Part shown: positions 1-13,143 of the stretch, one piece after another
Position numbering within the stretch: the first letter of the stretch is position 1
Layout of the letters: the number at the start of each line of letters is the position of its first letter
Source: Vitis vinifera
Taxonomy: Eukaryota > Streptophyta > Magnoliopsida > Vitales > Vitaceae
Direction: 5' to 3'
NCBI RefSeq assembly: GCF_030704535.1
Contig: NC_081822.1
Location: 12,393,001-12,457,000 of the forward strand
Length of the DNA stretch: 64,000 bases
The notes under the pieces: model-generated
Told to the model about the DNA's origin: nothing
Database searches by the model: none
The model's input: the letters and a program-made list of their open reading frames with translations, nothing else
Made by a program: the position numbers and the translations under genes

Positions 1-372
1 ATCATCCACTCAAGATTTCAGCCCATAAAAGTTGTTCAGCCCAGGAACAGCGGAGGATAGGCCTGGACAGAGTTTGGGCCGAGCCTAGATCACATTGACT
101 GTCAAACCTTCAAACCATTATTGTTAAAATAATGTCAACATTTGAGAAAAAAAAAAAACTCAGATTTATATTTAATTTATGAATGGATAACGAGTTTTAT
201 TTATTATTTTCTAAATAAATATCCTCAAAAATATTAAATTTTCAAACATGTATAGAAGCTGGAAAGTCAAGTTTGGGCTAAAGGTGGTCCAAAACCCTAC
301 CTGGCCTGTTAAGCATGGGCCGATTTGGGTTTAATTAGCTGAGGCGGTGTCGGGAGAGGAGAGGAGAGGAGA
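1..372. other. Upstream region of the DUF615 gene
   Basis: No gene is seen here. The sequence is AT-rich, and a purine-rich GAGGA repeat at about 353-371 lies immediately before the start codon at 373, probably in the 5' leader. I could not fix a TATA box with confidence. Confidence 0.5.
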
Positions 373-3300
373 ATGGCTCATCAGCTGATACGCCCCCTGA
401 GGCAGTGGCCGAGATTGCAGTACCACTGCATCTTTACCCCGACACTCCATCATTCTCTCTCCTCCCCTTCACTCTTCTCCACCAAAGCCATCTCCCACCT
501 TCTCTCATTCACCAAGCCTCCATCTCTTCATAGCAACCGCCATTTCCGATCGTACGGTCTCAGATTGCCGAACGATCCGGCGCCGTCACATCTCCAAGAA
601 ACCGCCGGCGAGCAGGATTCCGATGCCAAAAGGAGCCGCAACGAAAGGAAGCGAGAAGCTCGGCGCGCCGTCCGTTGGGGGATGGAACTCGCGGCCTTCT
701 CAACCCCTCAAATCAAACGAATTCTCAGGTATTCAATGCATGTTTTTTTCGAACAAGTCGATGTAATCTTGAAAATTACGAGTAAAGAACTTGAAAACTG
801 GACCTTTATGTTCTTTCAGAATGGCTTCGCTTGAGAGAGAAGTCTTCGATGCTCTCATGTTGGTCAAGGTGTTGTGAATGTAGTTTGTTATCTTCTTTTT
901 TTAAGTTTGTAAAAGAGTATTTGGCTGTTAATTGTTCGTATAAATGTGACAGAGACTAGGGCCTGACGTCCGTGAAGGAAAGCGGAGACAGTTCAATTAT
1001 ATAGGTAATGGAACCATTCCATTGTGATTCCTATTGCATCTGAAATGAATTTATTTCATGTGTCCCTGGTGTTGGCTATAGGCTATACAATCATTAATCA
1101 TTGGGAACCGAAATGGTAGGCATAATATGAATTTTTATACATCTTCAGTGAGTTTACATGCAATGTGGTATTAATTGTATCATCAATGCATGTTAGGAAG
1201 ACTGCTAAGGGGAGTGCAACCTGAATTGATGGATGCTTTGATCCAGGCTTCAAAAGATGGTGACCAGAGTAGGCTGCAGGCTTTATCTGGTCTAGATACA
1301 AGGGTTGTTGAGGAGGATGGCGAAGAAGATGAAGCAAACGAAGAAGATTATGAGGAGGAAGATGAGGTACACTATAGTCACTTTATCTATAACTGTCTGT
1401 TAATCATTAGTAAAAGTGCTTCTTGGAGGTTACATCGATAACTTGTTAGCAGTTTATTGGTGGTTCGGTTTTGGTTCATTTTAAATTTGGGAGATCCAGA
1501 GTGTAATCTCATTTTTTTCAACTGTTACTTCTCCTTTCTTCCAATGCATGAACAGTACAAGCCTTCCTCATTCATATGCTATACATTTGAATTTTATTTT
1601 GTTTAATGTTAGGAGAATATAATGAACCTTTTTTATTGAGGGTAGTTGTCTATTTGAACATCATAACCTTAGGGGTGGTCCATGGAGATATTAAAAAAGG
1701 CTTCTAAATTTTGACAACAATGTTGTAGCAGTGGAAACTATGGAATCACAAGTTGTGCAGTAATAATAAAGATAGATCAAATTCACATACAAAGGAACAC
1801 AAAGTTTAATATGGATGACATGCTTAAATCCTGAGATAAGAGAGAATCAAACTGTTATACCAGAGGGCACATTACAAAGAAAACACAAAAACAAATTCAA
1901 TGCCTAAGTCCAAAATAAATTCATGTTTCCTTCTTGTATCTATAAACCTAAGCCTGATTGTCTCTTATCTCCTCCTCACATCTTTACATGCCCAGAATAT
2001 ACTCTATGGGCCCATTTCAGTTTTACAACTTTTCCCCTCTAAAATACAAGATATTTATAAGGATATTCCTAAAATTTTTCCCTATGGAAGATGGAAATCT
2101 ATTTCTAAAGTAGACGTCAATTGAGATAAAAAGTTCTAGATCTCAATGGATCCAATGCTTTTTCCACCTTTTACAATTCAAGAGGTGTATAGGAGTAACA
2201 TTTATTATGGATCAACTTAGTACATGGCCCCTTGCATCACATGATAAGAGAACAACAAATTTCACCTTCAGTCACAATTCCTTTTACGATTTGTTTGTCT
2301 TGAGTCTCTTGTACTGTTTTTATATTCTAATTATACAGTTCAAATCTCACCATGTGTAAGATTTGGATGAAATCCATCTCAAATTTTCTCATACTTTCTT
2401 ATCTTGGTTTGGAACTCTTCACTTCGGTTTTGCAAGAATTGTCCTCCAAGACTTCTATTGCATTCTCCAACCTAGGCTGTTCCAAAATTCTCTAATTTGT
2501 TGTGTAAAGCTTTGAACTCATAAGTGGTGCAATAATAATAAACAAAATCTAATCACAAAGAAACACAAAATTTAATGTGGTTGAGAACATGCCAACATCC
2601 GAGGATGAAGGAGAATTAATCCATTATAATATAGAGAATATTGTAGATTTAAGAGAAAAAAGATACAAAACCAAGGCTCAAAACAATCTCATATTTCTCT
2701 ACTTATGGTATCTCCATCCTAAAAATGAACCCTAGAACATCCCATGTTGTCTTGTTCCATCAAGTGTCTCTCGTCTCTTCCATATATCTCTAACCCAATG
2801 CAGCCTTACTAGTCCATCTCCATCTTATAATTTTTCCCCTCATAATTTAAAATATCATTTCTTAAAGCAATTCCTTCTTCAACAAGAAAACCTATTTCTT
2901 CTGCAACAAATAAATAAATAAAGGAAAAGGTCCCCTATGCATTATTCTCTACTCAAAGGAATCACAATGAAATCATCGATTGAACCAAATTATGAATTTT
3001 AGATACCTTCCATCAACTAATTCTAATGGAAGAGAGATCTCCCTTCCCCCTTTCATGTTCTCATAGAAAACCTGATTGGTCTTATTTCATCTACATTGTT
3101 CATAGGAATCTAATACCTACATTGACATAGCAACCAGATGGTCTGACGGGCTAATCAATAAGGACATTGATGTTACCAATGAAGTTTATTCAGTTCAGAG
3201 TGTTGAGTTTGATCGTCAGGTATGTTTACTGTCTGAAATATGAGACTTTTTTGTTGGTGCATGACCACTCCCTGAGAAAAAAGATTATGAAAGATGGGCT

Positions 3301-5964
3301 GTATCAGTTTCTTCTCTCCATTCATTTTGTGCTTTTCAGTAGTTATAACTTATATGCTGTTGTTGTATTGAACATTTGCATTTCTTGTTTAAGAGTTCAG
3401 AGTTAGATGACTTCCTCTCTCTGGTTAGGGAGGTGAGATTTTACCTCATAAACCGACAAACATTTCGAGCTAAAAGGGTTTCACACTTTATTAACATCAA
3501 TCCCAATAATAATTGCCATCAATTTGCACTTGTGAACTCACGAAACGTAGGATACCAATAAACATTGACAGCCATTATAGTAGCACTGCTTTCCGTGATT
3601 ATAAATTAGTTGCCAGATTCTGTGAGTCCAGTTGCCTTTTATTCGTCATTTGGCTCCATGAGTCCTTTGGCCCAACTAGAAGCATTATTTTCCAATGTCC
3701 TCCCTTCAGTAAATGTTAGTATTCCATTTTTTATTATATCTCCCAGCACTTGTTTCTTTCAAATGTCATCAAATTTAAGTTCCTAATCTTGCCTTATCTT
3801 GGTCTTCAATACAATCAACATTGTTTTTTCTAAAATCATTTGAAGTTTGTTTATTTGCTTTGGTAACCCTTGGTGATGGCATGATTACTTTCATGAGGAG
3901 AGTCACATCATGCACATGCATATGGGATTGTTCTTGTGCTCTCTTGACATGAACTCTTGTGTCCAACAGAACTTCAGGCAACTGACTTATCCTAGTTTTG
4001 GTTTTTTCCTTTAATCATCCTCTTAAATAGATTCTTTAAATATCATATGGTTGTGTGAAAAAAATAAAAGTAAAAATAAAATAACAAAAAAGGAAGAGGA
4101 GTAGAGTAGTTAGAATGTGAAGTTGACATCTGAACTGCTGAATGAATGGCAGTACTTCTCCTAAAACTTGTCATTGACTTTTTCCATGTTGGGAAAAATT
4201 ATAATGTAGGGGAAAAAGGCATTACAGTATGAGAGATATAAGAGGTAACAGCAAGTTGCTTGTGGAATCTTATTGGAAGAAGAGTGAGAAAATGCCAAAG
4301 GACAATGAAATAATACAAGGCATTGCTACCTACCTCTTGAACTGTATATATTTGTTCTATGCATGCAGTATTGATGTCTATTCTATTAATTTTAGACATT
4401 ATAAATTCTCTATAGGAACTGCGTAAAAAATTTCTCACGATAAGTTTAGAACTTTTTCCCCTGCCATAGTTCCTTTCCACATCTCGCATGTCTACTTTTG
4501 CCTTATAAACCCTGTTTAGTTTCTTATTGGCATGCTGTTTGCTTCTACAATCAACTTTGTTATTTAAGACAACTAGATTATCCAAATTTACTCTTTAACT
4601 TTTTTGGTCCCTTTGCCAACTACTTCTGCCGTCCAAAACATTATGTAGCATTCTTTATTTATGTGATAACATATAATCAAAATTTACATTTCTGCTGTCA
4701 ATAGCACTATTTGTTGTTGTTCACTGTGCAATACTAATTTTTATAGTCCATTTGTCTATCTGGAATTACCATATTATCTCAAACCCTAGTCCACCATTAA
4801 TTATTTGTATAATGTACTTTCCATTGAAAATCGCTGATTTTACTCATATGCCTGTCTTTCCCTTAGGAATGATTGCGAAGGCAACATATGGGACAACTGT
4901 ACCCCACAATAATTGAATTACTGGTAACTCAAATGAAACTGTCAAAAAGTAAAGTAACTACTTTTGGTGACATCCACTTCAGATAAGTGTTGGGTCTGGT
5001 TTGGAATATAATTATGATCCTCCAGATTTCTTTTTTACTTTAACTTGGTAACCAATGTTGTTTCTTTAACTTGATAACCAATGTTTAAGATCTTAAATTA
5101 TGCATTAAATAAAAAAATACAAAATATGATGACAAGGCTATCCTTCCTGAAGGTGCCGGTGGCAGCTTTCACTTAAATATTTTCAGTGGATAGGCTTGGT
5201 TGGGCCTCAGGGTCCCAATCTTTAGGCCCAGGTTCAACCTGGCCATGATATAGGATATATGGCTGTAATAGTTTGCTTTGTACAGCATTATCCTGATAGC
5301 CTGTTCTATGTTTTGCATGCTACCTATCAGGAAAAAAAAAATGCATGCTTCCTCCAATGTTGGTCATTTGGTATTAGATAGTTGTGGAGGGATGCATGCT
5401 CTATTTCCAGACTATTTTTTTTCCTCCTGTGCATCTCACCTTAATATCAACTTCTGCAAATTTGGAGTTAATCCACATTACACTGTATCTTATGAATAAA
5501 TTGAAGTGCATAAACTGTATCATTTCTTGATATTCAAAGGTTGCATGATAACCATGGTTAAATTGAAATGCTAGTCCTCATACTAACTATTGTAGAAGCT
5601 ATCTCTGTCTGGCTTTCTGATGCTTTTGTGCTTTCGAGCTATCAAACAGTGCAGCATATCCTAAGCTGAGTCTTGAGACATCTGAGTTTTCCTGTTTTGA
5701 TACAAAATTGTCTGACTCAAAGTTTCTAAACTATGATGTATCACCTGCATGGTTGCTTAAATTGTCACCTGCATAGTTTTTATTCTTGTTGTTTCTTATA
5801 GTAGCATCCTTCAACAGGAGTTGCGTAAACTTGTACGGAAAGTGCACTCAATTCAAGGCCATCAAGCCATTATCAAGGAAGAAGAAGACGTGGCGCTACT
5901 TGGTGCAAAAAAGTCCCTATTCCAATTCCTTTACACCCTTGCAAAGCAGTTGCCAACTGAATAA
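373..5964 (+). CDS. Organelle-type YjgA/DarP (DUF615) family protein
   Basis: Six exons join in phase: 373-728, 820-868, 953-1004, 1197-1366, 3106-3219 and 5818-5964, giving 295 residues; all introns are GT-AG. The first 65 or so residues are rich in Arg, Ser, His and Leu and poor in acidic residues, like a mitochondrial or plastid transit peptide. Residues from about 88 carry the DUF615 core: a basic RNERKREARRAVRWG block, a helix with FSTPQIKRIL, then GKRRQFNYIGRLLRG, the most conserved part of the bacterial family. An acidic Glu/Asp run (about 195-209) separates it from a C-terminal helical part containing ELRKLVRKVHSIQ. Bacterial YjgA/DarP associates with late 50S ribosomal subunits, so a role in organelle large-subunit assembly is inferred. 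An in-frame, phase-0 stretch at 3394-3432 (SSELDDFLSLVRE) with AG before and GT after could be an optional microexon; I left it out because FDRQ followed by ELRK reads more naturally. Confidence 0.85.
1690..2690. repeat. Two related copies of repeat remnants in intron 4
   Basis: Two stretches, about 1725-1900 and 2505-2690, share a common order of blocks: a TTGTG start, AATAATAA, AAGGAACACAAA or AAGAAACACAAA, TTTAATATGG or TTTAATGTGG, and a purine-rich GAGATAAGAGAGAAT-like segment. They look like decayed fragments of one retrotransposon family. No coding potential is visible. The rest of intron 4 and all of intron 5 (3220-5817) show nothing else I can name. Confidence 0.4.
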
Positions 5965-8900
5965 GACATGATCATGTTGATTTATGTCATTTTTTTGTGC
6001 CATCATGTATTTTCACCAGAAGCATGTCATATTTGCCTTATAGTTGCACGATAGTGAGTCTCTCCAATTGGTAGGTTCCCAATGTTTGCAGATAACAAAC
6101 CAATGACACCTAACAAGGCAAGGAGTCAAGGGAGATCATAGATTATGGACGCGATAAGACACATTTGTCTTGATTGAAAATTACAAGGGTGGCTGCTAAA
6201 ATATTCAATCTCTTATACTACATAATGGCATTATTTTTCCAAGTTGGCTTGCTTTTCTATTCAGCTGATGTGATTAAAAACTGGAGAACGCACATCAAGA
6301 TTGCTTAAACATTATTATCACTTCCCAGGAAGGAAGAATACAAAGTGAATGGTTCCATTTGTTTCAGGTATTCTTATGTCAGCTGACGTTCTAAGTTTTC
6401 ATAATTTTGGTAATTGACAGAAGACCCTAGTTCTGTGAGGTTTCCACACTGTGAACTAGATCCTTAAGAAAGGCATATCTTTATGGTTGTGATTGTATAT
6501 CATTTGATGCTATAACACCATTTACTCTCGCTTCAGTCACATTCAAAATTCAGCAATAATTCAATCTTGTCCATTTGTATTGCTTTTGTTATTCAATTCC
6601 AAATTTTCATCTCAGTTTCAACCTTTTGTGTAAAGATGATTTTTTTTTTCCCCCCTTTTTTACCAATTGGATTCATAATGATTTCACAGCAGAGAGGATT
6701 TCCCCTCGGAGCAGTTGTTTTCCCCTTTGTGATGCAGATGATTCTTTGTGTTGAAAGTATTTGCCATTTGGTTCATGCATGCGTATAGGAGTGTTATATC
6801 AGGATTGCTGTTTGGTCAAATTGGCCCATGTTGTTGGGCTTTTGCTAGGATTTTGCTATGGCTTTCATTATCGAAGAAAAATTTTAATTAGCCGGCTGTA
6901 AACTTTGAGTTCTATTGGTTTGAATAAGAATAAGAAAAATAGCCGGTCATTGATTGTGATGTCCTTTTCTTTGTTAATTGGCAATGCCAGCTGCATAGCA
7001 TCTTTTATTATTATGATGAAGTGGAAATGCTTTATGACAAATGACAATCATATTAGTATCCTTAGACGACCCCAACGGCCCAACAGTGAATGAGACCCTC
7101 TTCTGCTTCTGCACTCAGAATTTACAAATGTTGTTGGAAGGCTAGCAGAGCACGCCTTATGATTGGTTAAATGTCAAAGGAGAGAGAAAGAGGAGAGTCA
7201 AAAGAGAGAGGATGAACCAGTGAAGTAGAACTTCAACCGATCTTGCACCTGGTTATGGGCTATGGCATAAAAAAATGCGCCCGCCCGACTCGGAATATGT
7301 TCCATTGGAGTGTTTTGTGTCACAGTAGAAAGAGGCGTAGCATCTGGAAACTCATTCTCTAGAGGAGAGTGTTAGGTTTCTCTTGTACCGTGGCCCTACG
7401 CCAAAACAGATATACCCCACCGGAGAGAGGATAAGAGGAGATGCATTGAATGGTACAGCGCTGCTTTTGCTGTTCCACCCTTTTTGCTTTCAGACAGACC
7501 GCCCTCCAATTCTCAACGTGGTGATATTATTGCCACCAATTTAAAGGACAACTATGGCAATGCCATTTCTCTTTCTCAAATTTTTTTTTTTTTTGGTTTC
7601 TTTTTCCTTTTTAATCCATAATACATTTAGGCTAGGTTTGTTTATGGAAAACTTGAAGAAAATATAAGAGAAACAAAATAAAAAGGAAAAAGTTGAAGAA
7701 AAAAAAAGAGATTTTAAATCAATAAACTATTTTTTTAATGTTATTTTAAACTTGTTTTTATTTATTTTAACTATTTAATATAAAAATGAAATAATTTAGA
7801 AATACATAAGTTTTTAACTATGTAAATTATATTTAATGTTTTTTTTATATTTTTATGGTACAATTAATCATTGAAAAAAAAAATCATTTTTTAAACTTTT
7901 TTAAAATTCTTTAGTAGTGTGTTTCCCTAAATCATAGCTTAAGGATGCCATTTTGATGGCTTTTTCCAGTTGGATGCAAAATTTTCTCAACTCCAAGGGA
8001 AATGAAAAGTTGATTATAGTCCTCATTTGGGGATAGAATCAAAATCGCAAGAACTTAATAGTCCTTCAAACTTGGTATCCTGGGCCTTATTAAATCTCCA
8101 TGATATTACGAGTTCCAGTTCAATTCATCTAGTTTTAGGCAAAAGTCAAAGAAATAATATTTTATAATTCAATCACCAAATGCCACCAAGATCTGGGCCT
8201 AGTGGGCATACTAGGTTTACTGGTCTCTGCAGGTGGGGATGACACCATGCCCAATCAGGTTGGAACGAGTTACGTTTGGTCTATTGAGTCTGTAGCAGCC
8301 TGAAGTCGGTAAGACGGACAAGGCATTCTCCTTAGTTGAGAAAAAGATACTTTGTTTGAGGAAATATAATATCTAATTGGAGGAGGTTGACATATATGTA
8401 ATAGAACAAGTGTATTCTAAAACAGGTGGCCGACCTGTTGAATTTGTTGGGGGTTAAGTGGGAACATTTATTAATGTGCCTCATTTCTACAGTTGAAACT
8501 AACACTAACAGCCTCTCGGGAATGTTGAATGTTGTATTAAGATCACGATATAGACCCTTCCAGTTTGGCTTATTCAAACGTTAGCCAAATAAGACTCTTT
8601 CTCCAAGTAGTTAGTATCTGCTACCCACATTTGACTTTGTCCAATTTAATTTCCTTTTTTGATATAATTTAGGTCTTTAAACTTAGAAAAGCATATATAA
8701 ACCACTTATTTCAGAAGAAGAAAAATAACAAAAAGATATAAATTCCCTTTTTATTGTTATTGGAAGTCATTATTTAAATAGAGTGGGTTACTTTCTTCGT
8801 TTGTTAATTTTTCTATTCACGAGCTCAATATGATCTTGTTGGGTTAGTGAACAGTTCATGTAAAATGATAAAATCGTTGGTAAAGATTATGAACAAATAC

Positions 8901-10216
8901 CCATGGAATCGCATCTTTTACACGTGAAATGACCTGCATTAATAAGAATACGATTGAGCTGAAGCGGTGGCAGGCCCTGCCGCCTGAGGTAGGTGGCTTT
9001 GTTTCCCGTTCCTCCAGTAATTGCCATGTGCTGCCCACGTACTCTACTCCGCGCAACAGCGACTGAATGGGCCAGACATCTACATCTCGTTTCAGTTCCA
9101 TCGAGTTCTTATTGCGTCTCAAAAGAATAAAAAGAAGAAGATTAAAAGGGGAAAAACGAAGTGGTAAGGGTGTCGTTTCTGAATACTTTTCAGAAATCCT
9201 TCACTTATTTTGATCATTTGACGCAGATTCCAACGTCAAACGTATGAGGATTTGAATAAGACAAATGCCTGGAAAAAGGGGATTTTTCATTTCACCTAGG
9301 GGGGTGAAAAGAGAAAATGAATCATGGTGGTGATTTTTGACCGTTATAAGGTTGTCCAGGATGTGTCTGACATTGCGAACGTTAAAAGGGAAAAGTGGCA
9401 CTTCATTCTTTCATTACAGCGCGTCCCTCGATTCTTGTTCCCTTGCCTTGTCTCACTTCACTCGTTGTCTTATCATCCAACTCATAAATTAAAGTATCAG
9501 CAACCGACATTAACCGTTAGTGTATACAAGATATATCTTCCTCCCACCTACCATTCTGCCACTCAAAAACTACTGAAAATGAGAGGTTTTTTTCTGAAAT
9601 TTTTTTGATTAAAACCCCACATGGGGTTGCACCTTCAATACTCACCATGAGTGAGTCGTGACTTTCTTCCTGATTCCAATTTCGCTAGTTTTTATGCGCA
9701 ACTCCAAGGTCACTTTTAAGAAACCCAAAATTGTATAAATACGTATATCCATTAGATAATTATTTTTTAATATTTTATAAAATAAAAATTTGTTGGAAAT
9801 TTTAAAGTATTTTTAATTTATTTTAAATATTTTTAAATATATTTTAAAAATAATATATATATATATATATATATTTAATATCTTATTTTTAATTATTTTA
9901 TATGTTCGTAAAATTATTTTTTTAAACTGTTATTAGAAAATAAATGAAAACAGTAAAAAATAATTAAAAGATGTTTTTCGAAACTATTATATTTTTTTTA
10001 AAAATATAAAATAAAAAATAATTTTTAATTATAAAAAATATTTTCTTAGTTTTTTATTCTAAAATATTAGAAAACTGTTCTAAAAAACAATTATTAAACA
10101 AACTTTTATCCCTTTATTTCAAAAACAAAACCGACATTTTCCCATTTTTACCTTTTTCAACCATTTCCTATATTAAATTAGTTGCATCACATCCAAATTA
10201 TCTAGTTGGAAGACTT
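5965..10216. other. Intergenic region, AT-rich, no gene seen
   Basis: No reading frame here resembles a known protein. Strongly AT-rich blocks at about 7625-7930 and 9720-10110 begin or end with GTTTGTTTA-like motifs and may be decayed small TIR elements, but I could not identify reliable ends. An (AT)n microsatellite of about 25 bases lies near 9850-9875. Confidence 0.5.
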
Positions 10217-10768
10217 TAATAAATTAACAATAGAGGTATTAAATACTATTACTCTTTTTAAAAAATTACATAAAAATGTATTGTAATAAGTATCCCAAAT
10301 AGATGAAAATAAGTATTAATTTTTAAATTAGAGAATCAAATATTATGCTCTTGATTTATAAAAAATATTGTCCAAGTGGATTCTATTATGTTATTAATTC
10401 TATGCATTTCTTTAATTATTATTACTTCTTATTATTTTCTCATTGTGTTATTTTTTATCATCTTCATTCTACCATTTTATGTACTTTTATAATTATTTCC
10501 CTTAATAAATTAACAATAGAGGTGTTGAATACTATTACTCTTTTTAAAAAAACATAAAAATGTATTGTAATAAGTATCCCAAATCAATGAAAATAAGTAT
10601 TAATTTTTAAATTAAAGAATAAAATATTATGCTCTTGATTTATAAAAAATATTGTCCTAGTGGATTCTATTATGTTACTAATTCTACACATTTCCTTCTC
10701 ATTGTGTTATTTTTTATCATATCTTCATTATACCATTTTATGTACTTTTATAATTATTTCCCTTAATA
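10217..10768. repeat. Tandem duplication, unit about 265-285 bp
   Basis: Two adjacent copies (about 10217-10502 and 10503-10768) both start with TTAATAAATTAACAATAGAG, both contain TGTATTGTAATAAGTATCCC and a block reading ATTATGCTCTTGATTTAT, and both end with TATAATTATTTCCCTTAAT. The second copy is missing about 20 bases near its middle. It is non-coding. Confidence 0.8.
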
Positions 10769-11400
10769 CAAATCAATATCTAAGCCAAGATTCGGTAAAC
10801 TTCTAGTCGAAGACGTCTAGTTAGACAAGAGTTCATTTTGAATACGACCATATCCTCCCAACTCGATATATCTAAAATGCAGCATAGAATAAGCTTGTGT
10901 CCATCAAGCTTTTTGTTAACAAGCCACCAATCCCTACGGCTCATATGTGCTTCACGATAATGAAGAAAATTATTGCATATGTTTAAATTAAAATTAAGAG
11001 GCAATAAAGAATCCCCAAATAATTTTCAAATTTCCTCAATCAGACTCACTAAATAAAATTTTAGGCCTACAATTGCTATTTGTGACTTTTCAGTATATCA
11101 CGGACTCACTATATTAAAGCGTCATGTATGAAATATTTTTATGAAAGTCTAAATTTTCCAGTGCTGGCGCTGTCAAAACGATTTGGGAATAGTCAAGATA
11201 TTGAAACTAAGAGTAATTAGACACGTGATTGAATAATTCAGTCAAAGGATTTAGCTTCCCCTTGCATTGACTAATATCAAATACCGTAATGACTGTATTA
11301 ATTGTGTGGTTACCCTAAAATAAAATAACTGGAGAGAGTAATGTGCTCATCAATACGTTATATTTTCAGGTGGGCCCAGAGCACGTAAGCGCCTCTTGTC

Positions 11401-11407
11401 TATAAAT
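11401..11407 (+). promoter_or_regulatory. Probable TATA box of the first thaumatin-like gene
   Basis: TATAAAT follows a GC-richer stretch and lies 206 bases before the start codon at 11613. The implied leader contains a long pyrimidine (CTT/TTT) tract at about 11507-11605, common in plant 5' leaders. Confidence 0.6.
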
Positions 11408-11612
11408 GCCCGTCCCACCCTGCGTTACAGAACCCCATCCCATTCTTGCTTCATTTCAAGAAAGAAAAGGAGTCAATTTGAAGGCACGCCACTAGCTGAT
11501 TCTTCTTCATCCTTCATTTCCTCCATTCTTCTTCTTCTTCTCCCTTTTTTTTTTTTTCAATATTTTTTTTCTTTCTTTTTTTTTTTCTCCTCTTCATTCC
11601 TTCTAGCTTCAA

Positions 11613-13143
11613 ATGGCTAAGTTATCAATAATGTTAATTTCTGTGTTCACAATTACTATTCATCATTTGTGGATACCAGGTAAAAATAACACCCCAATGG
11701 CTACAACAAATTTCTGCAAATATTTTCTTTTTTTGAACTCTAATATTCACTACAATATTACACGCTTACAGGAGTGTTATCAGCAACTTACACTATAGTA
11801 AACAAATGCGACCAAACGGTATGGCCGGGCATTCTTTCAAACTCTGATTCAGCACAGCTCTCAACCACTGGTTTTACCCTTCAGAAAGGCGAGTCCAAGA
11901 CCATAACGGTGCCTTCCTCATGGGGCGGTCGCTTCTGGGGCAGGACCCATTGTACCCAAGACTCTACCGGAAAGTTCTCTTGTGTCACCGGTGACTGCGG
12001 ATCCGGAAAGCTAGAATGCGCAGGTGGTGGCGCTGCTCCCCCTGCTACACTTGCGGAGTTTAAGCTCAACGGCTACGGAGGCCTCGACTTCTACGACGTG
12101 AGCTTGGTTGATGGGTATAACCTTCCTTTGATGGTGGTCCCACAGGGCGGCACCGGGGGGAACTGTACCAAAACCGGGTGCGAGGTGGATCTGAACGGCG
12201 CTTGCCCCTCTGAGCTCAAGGTTACGAGCACCGACGGAAAAGAGAACGTTGCGTGCAAGAGCGCGTGCGAGGCGTTCCGGGAACCTCAATACTGCTGCAG
12301 CGGCGCCTATGCGACTCCCGATAAGTGCACTCCCTCTTCGTACTCTCAGCTGTTCAAGAGCGCATGCCCACGCGCTTACAGCTACGCATACGACGATTCC
12401 ACCAGCACATTCACTTGTGCCGGCGCAGATTACATGATCACCTTCTGCCCCTCTCCTAAAACCAGGTACCACCGCCTACCCTTTTTAGCTGTTTCACTTT
12501 TTTTCCTCAATCAAGGGCATTTTCGTCCCAATATTTTTTATAAAACCGTACAAAACAAGCGATTAATCTCCCTTCACGGCTTCGCTTTTTTCATGCTGCC
12601 AAAGAATCTATTTCGTCAGCTTTTTGGTGTTTCTAACTTTCTAGCGATGCATTTATGTGGTTGTTTAATAATTTTGAGCACGACCTCAACCGACAGTTGC
12701 GCCATTTTTAATGAAATGAGTTAAACTCGAGGGCAAAACAGTCCTTTTGTATAATTCATTTTATTGATTGAAAATAGGATTCCAAAAAATAAATTAATAT
12801 GCACGTCGTTCGACTGCCGACTCTCCTAGAGATGCGCTTCACTTTCTGTTCAGTTTTCACATACCACCCAAACCGGTTTTTCCTTTTTCGTTTTTTTTTT
12901 CTCCAAGTGGGAGTCGAGTCAAAATTGCTGACATTAAGTTTTATGCACTACAGCCAGAAAGCATCGCAAGGGCAGAACGAGGAAACGCCGGCGACGACTC
13001 AGATCAACAGCACAATGGTGTACGAAGGCGCTCTAGAGGATGACAGCTCTTCAGCGTCACCCCCCACGTGTACAGGATCAGGACTGATTGCCGGTGCCGT
13101 ATCCATCGGGACCGCTCTTCTAACTTCCTGGCTGACCTTATAG
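11613..13143 (+). CDS. Thaumatin-like protein (PR-5 family), GPI-tail type, copy 1
   Basis: Three exons, 11613-11679, 11772-12465 and 12954-13143, join with phases 1 and 2 into 316 residues. Residues 1-23 form a hydrophobic signal peptide. The thaumatin domain runs from about 25 to 253 and has all 16 cysteines, the family signature from GKFSCVTGDCGSG to the next Cys, and the usual acidic-cleft residues (Arg in WGGRFWGR, Glu in TLAEF, Asp in DFYDVSLVDG and in YAYDD). Exon 3 encodes a Ser/Thr/Glu/Asp-rich tail followed by a hydrophobic end (GSGLIAGAVSIGTALL), typical of a GPI-anchor signal, so the product is probably tethered outside the plasma membrane. PR-5 proteins are linked to defence and development; the precise role of this one is not shown by the sequence. 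The frame of exon 2 runs on into intron 2, which can mislead annotation into a truncated, tail-less protein. Confidence 0.93.

Noticed and set aside
12011..12472. 153-codon frame opposite the thaumatin-like exon
   Set aside because: It is a shadow of the GC-rich, Cys-coding exon 2 of the thaumatin-like gene.
11774..12724. Thaumatin-like protein ending in an unrelated tail at 12724
   Set aside because: The frame merely reads through the GT donor at 12466 into intron 2; the exon at 12954 restores the expected tail in phase.
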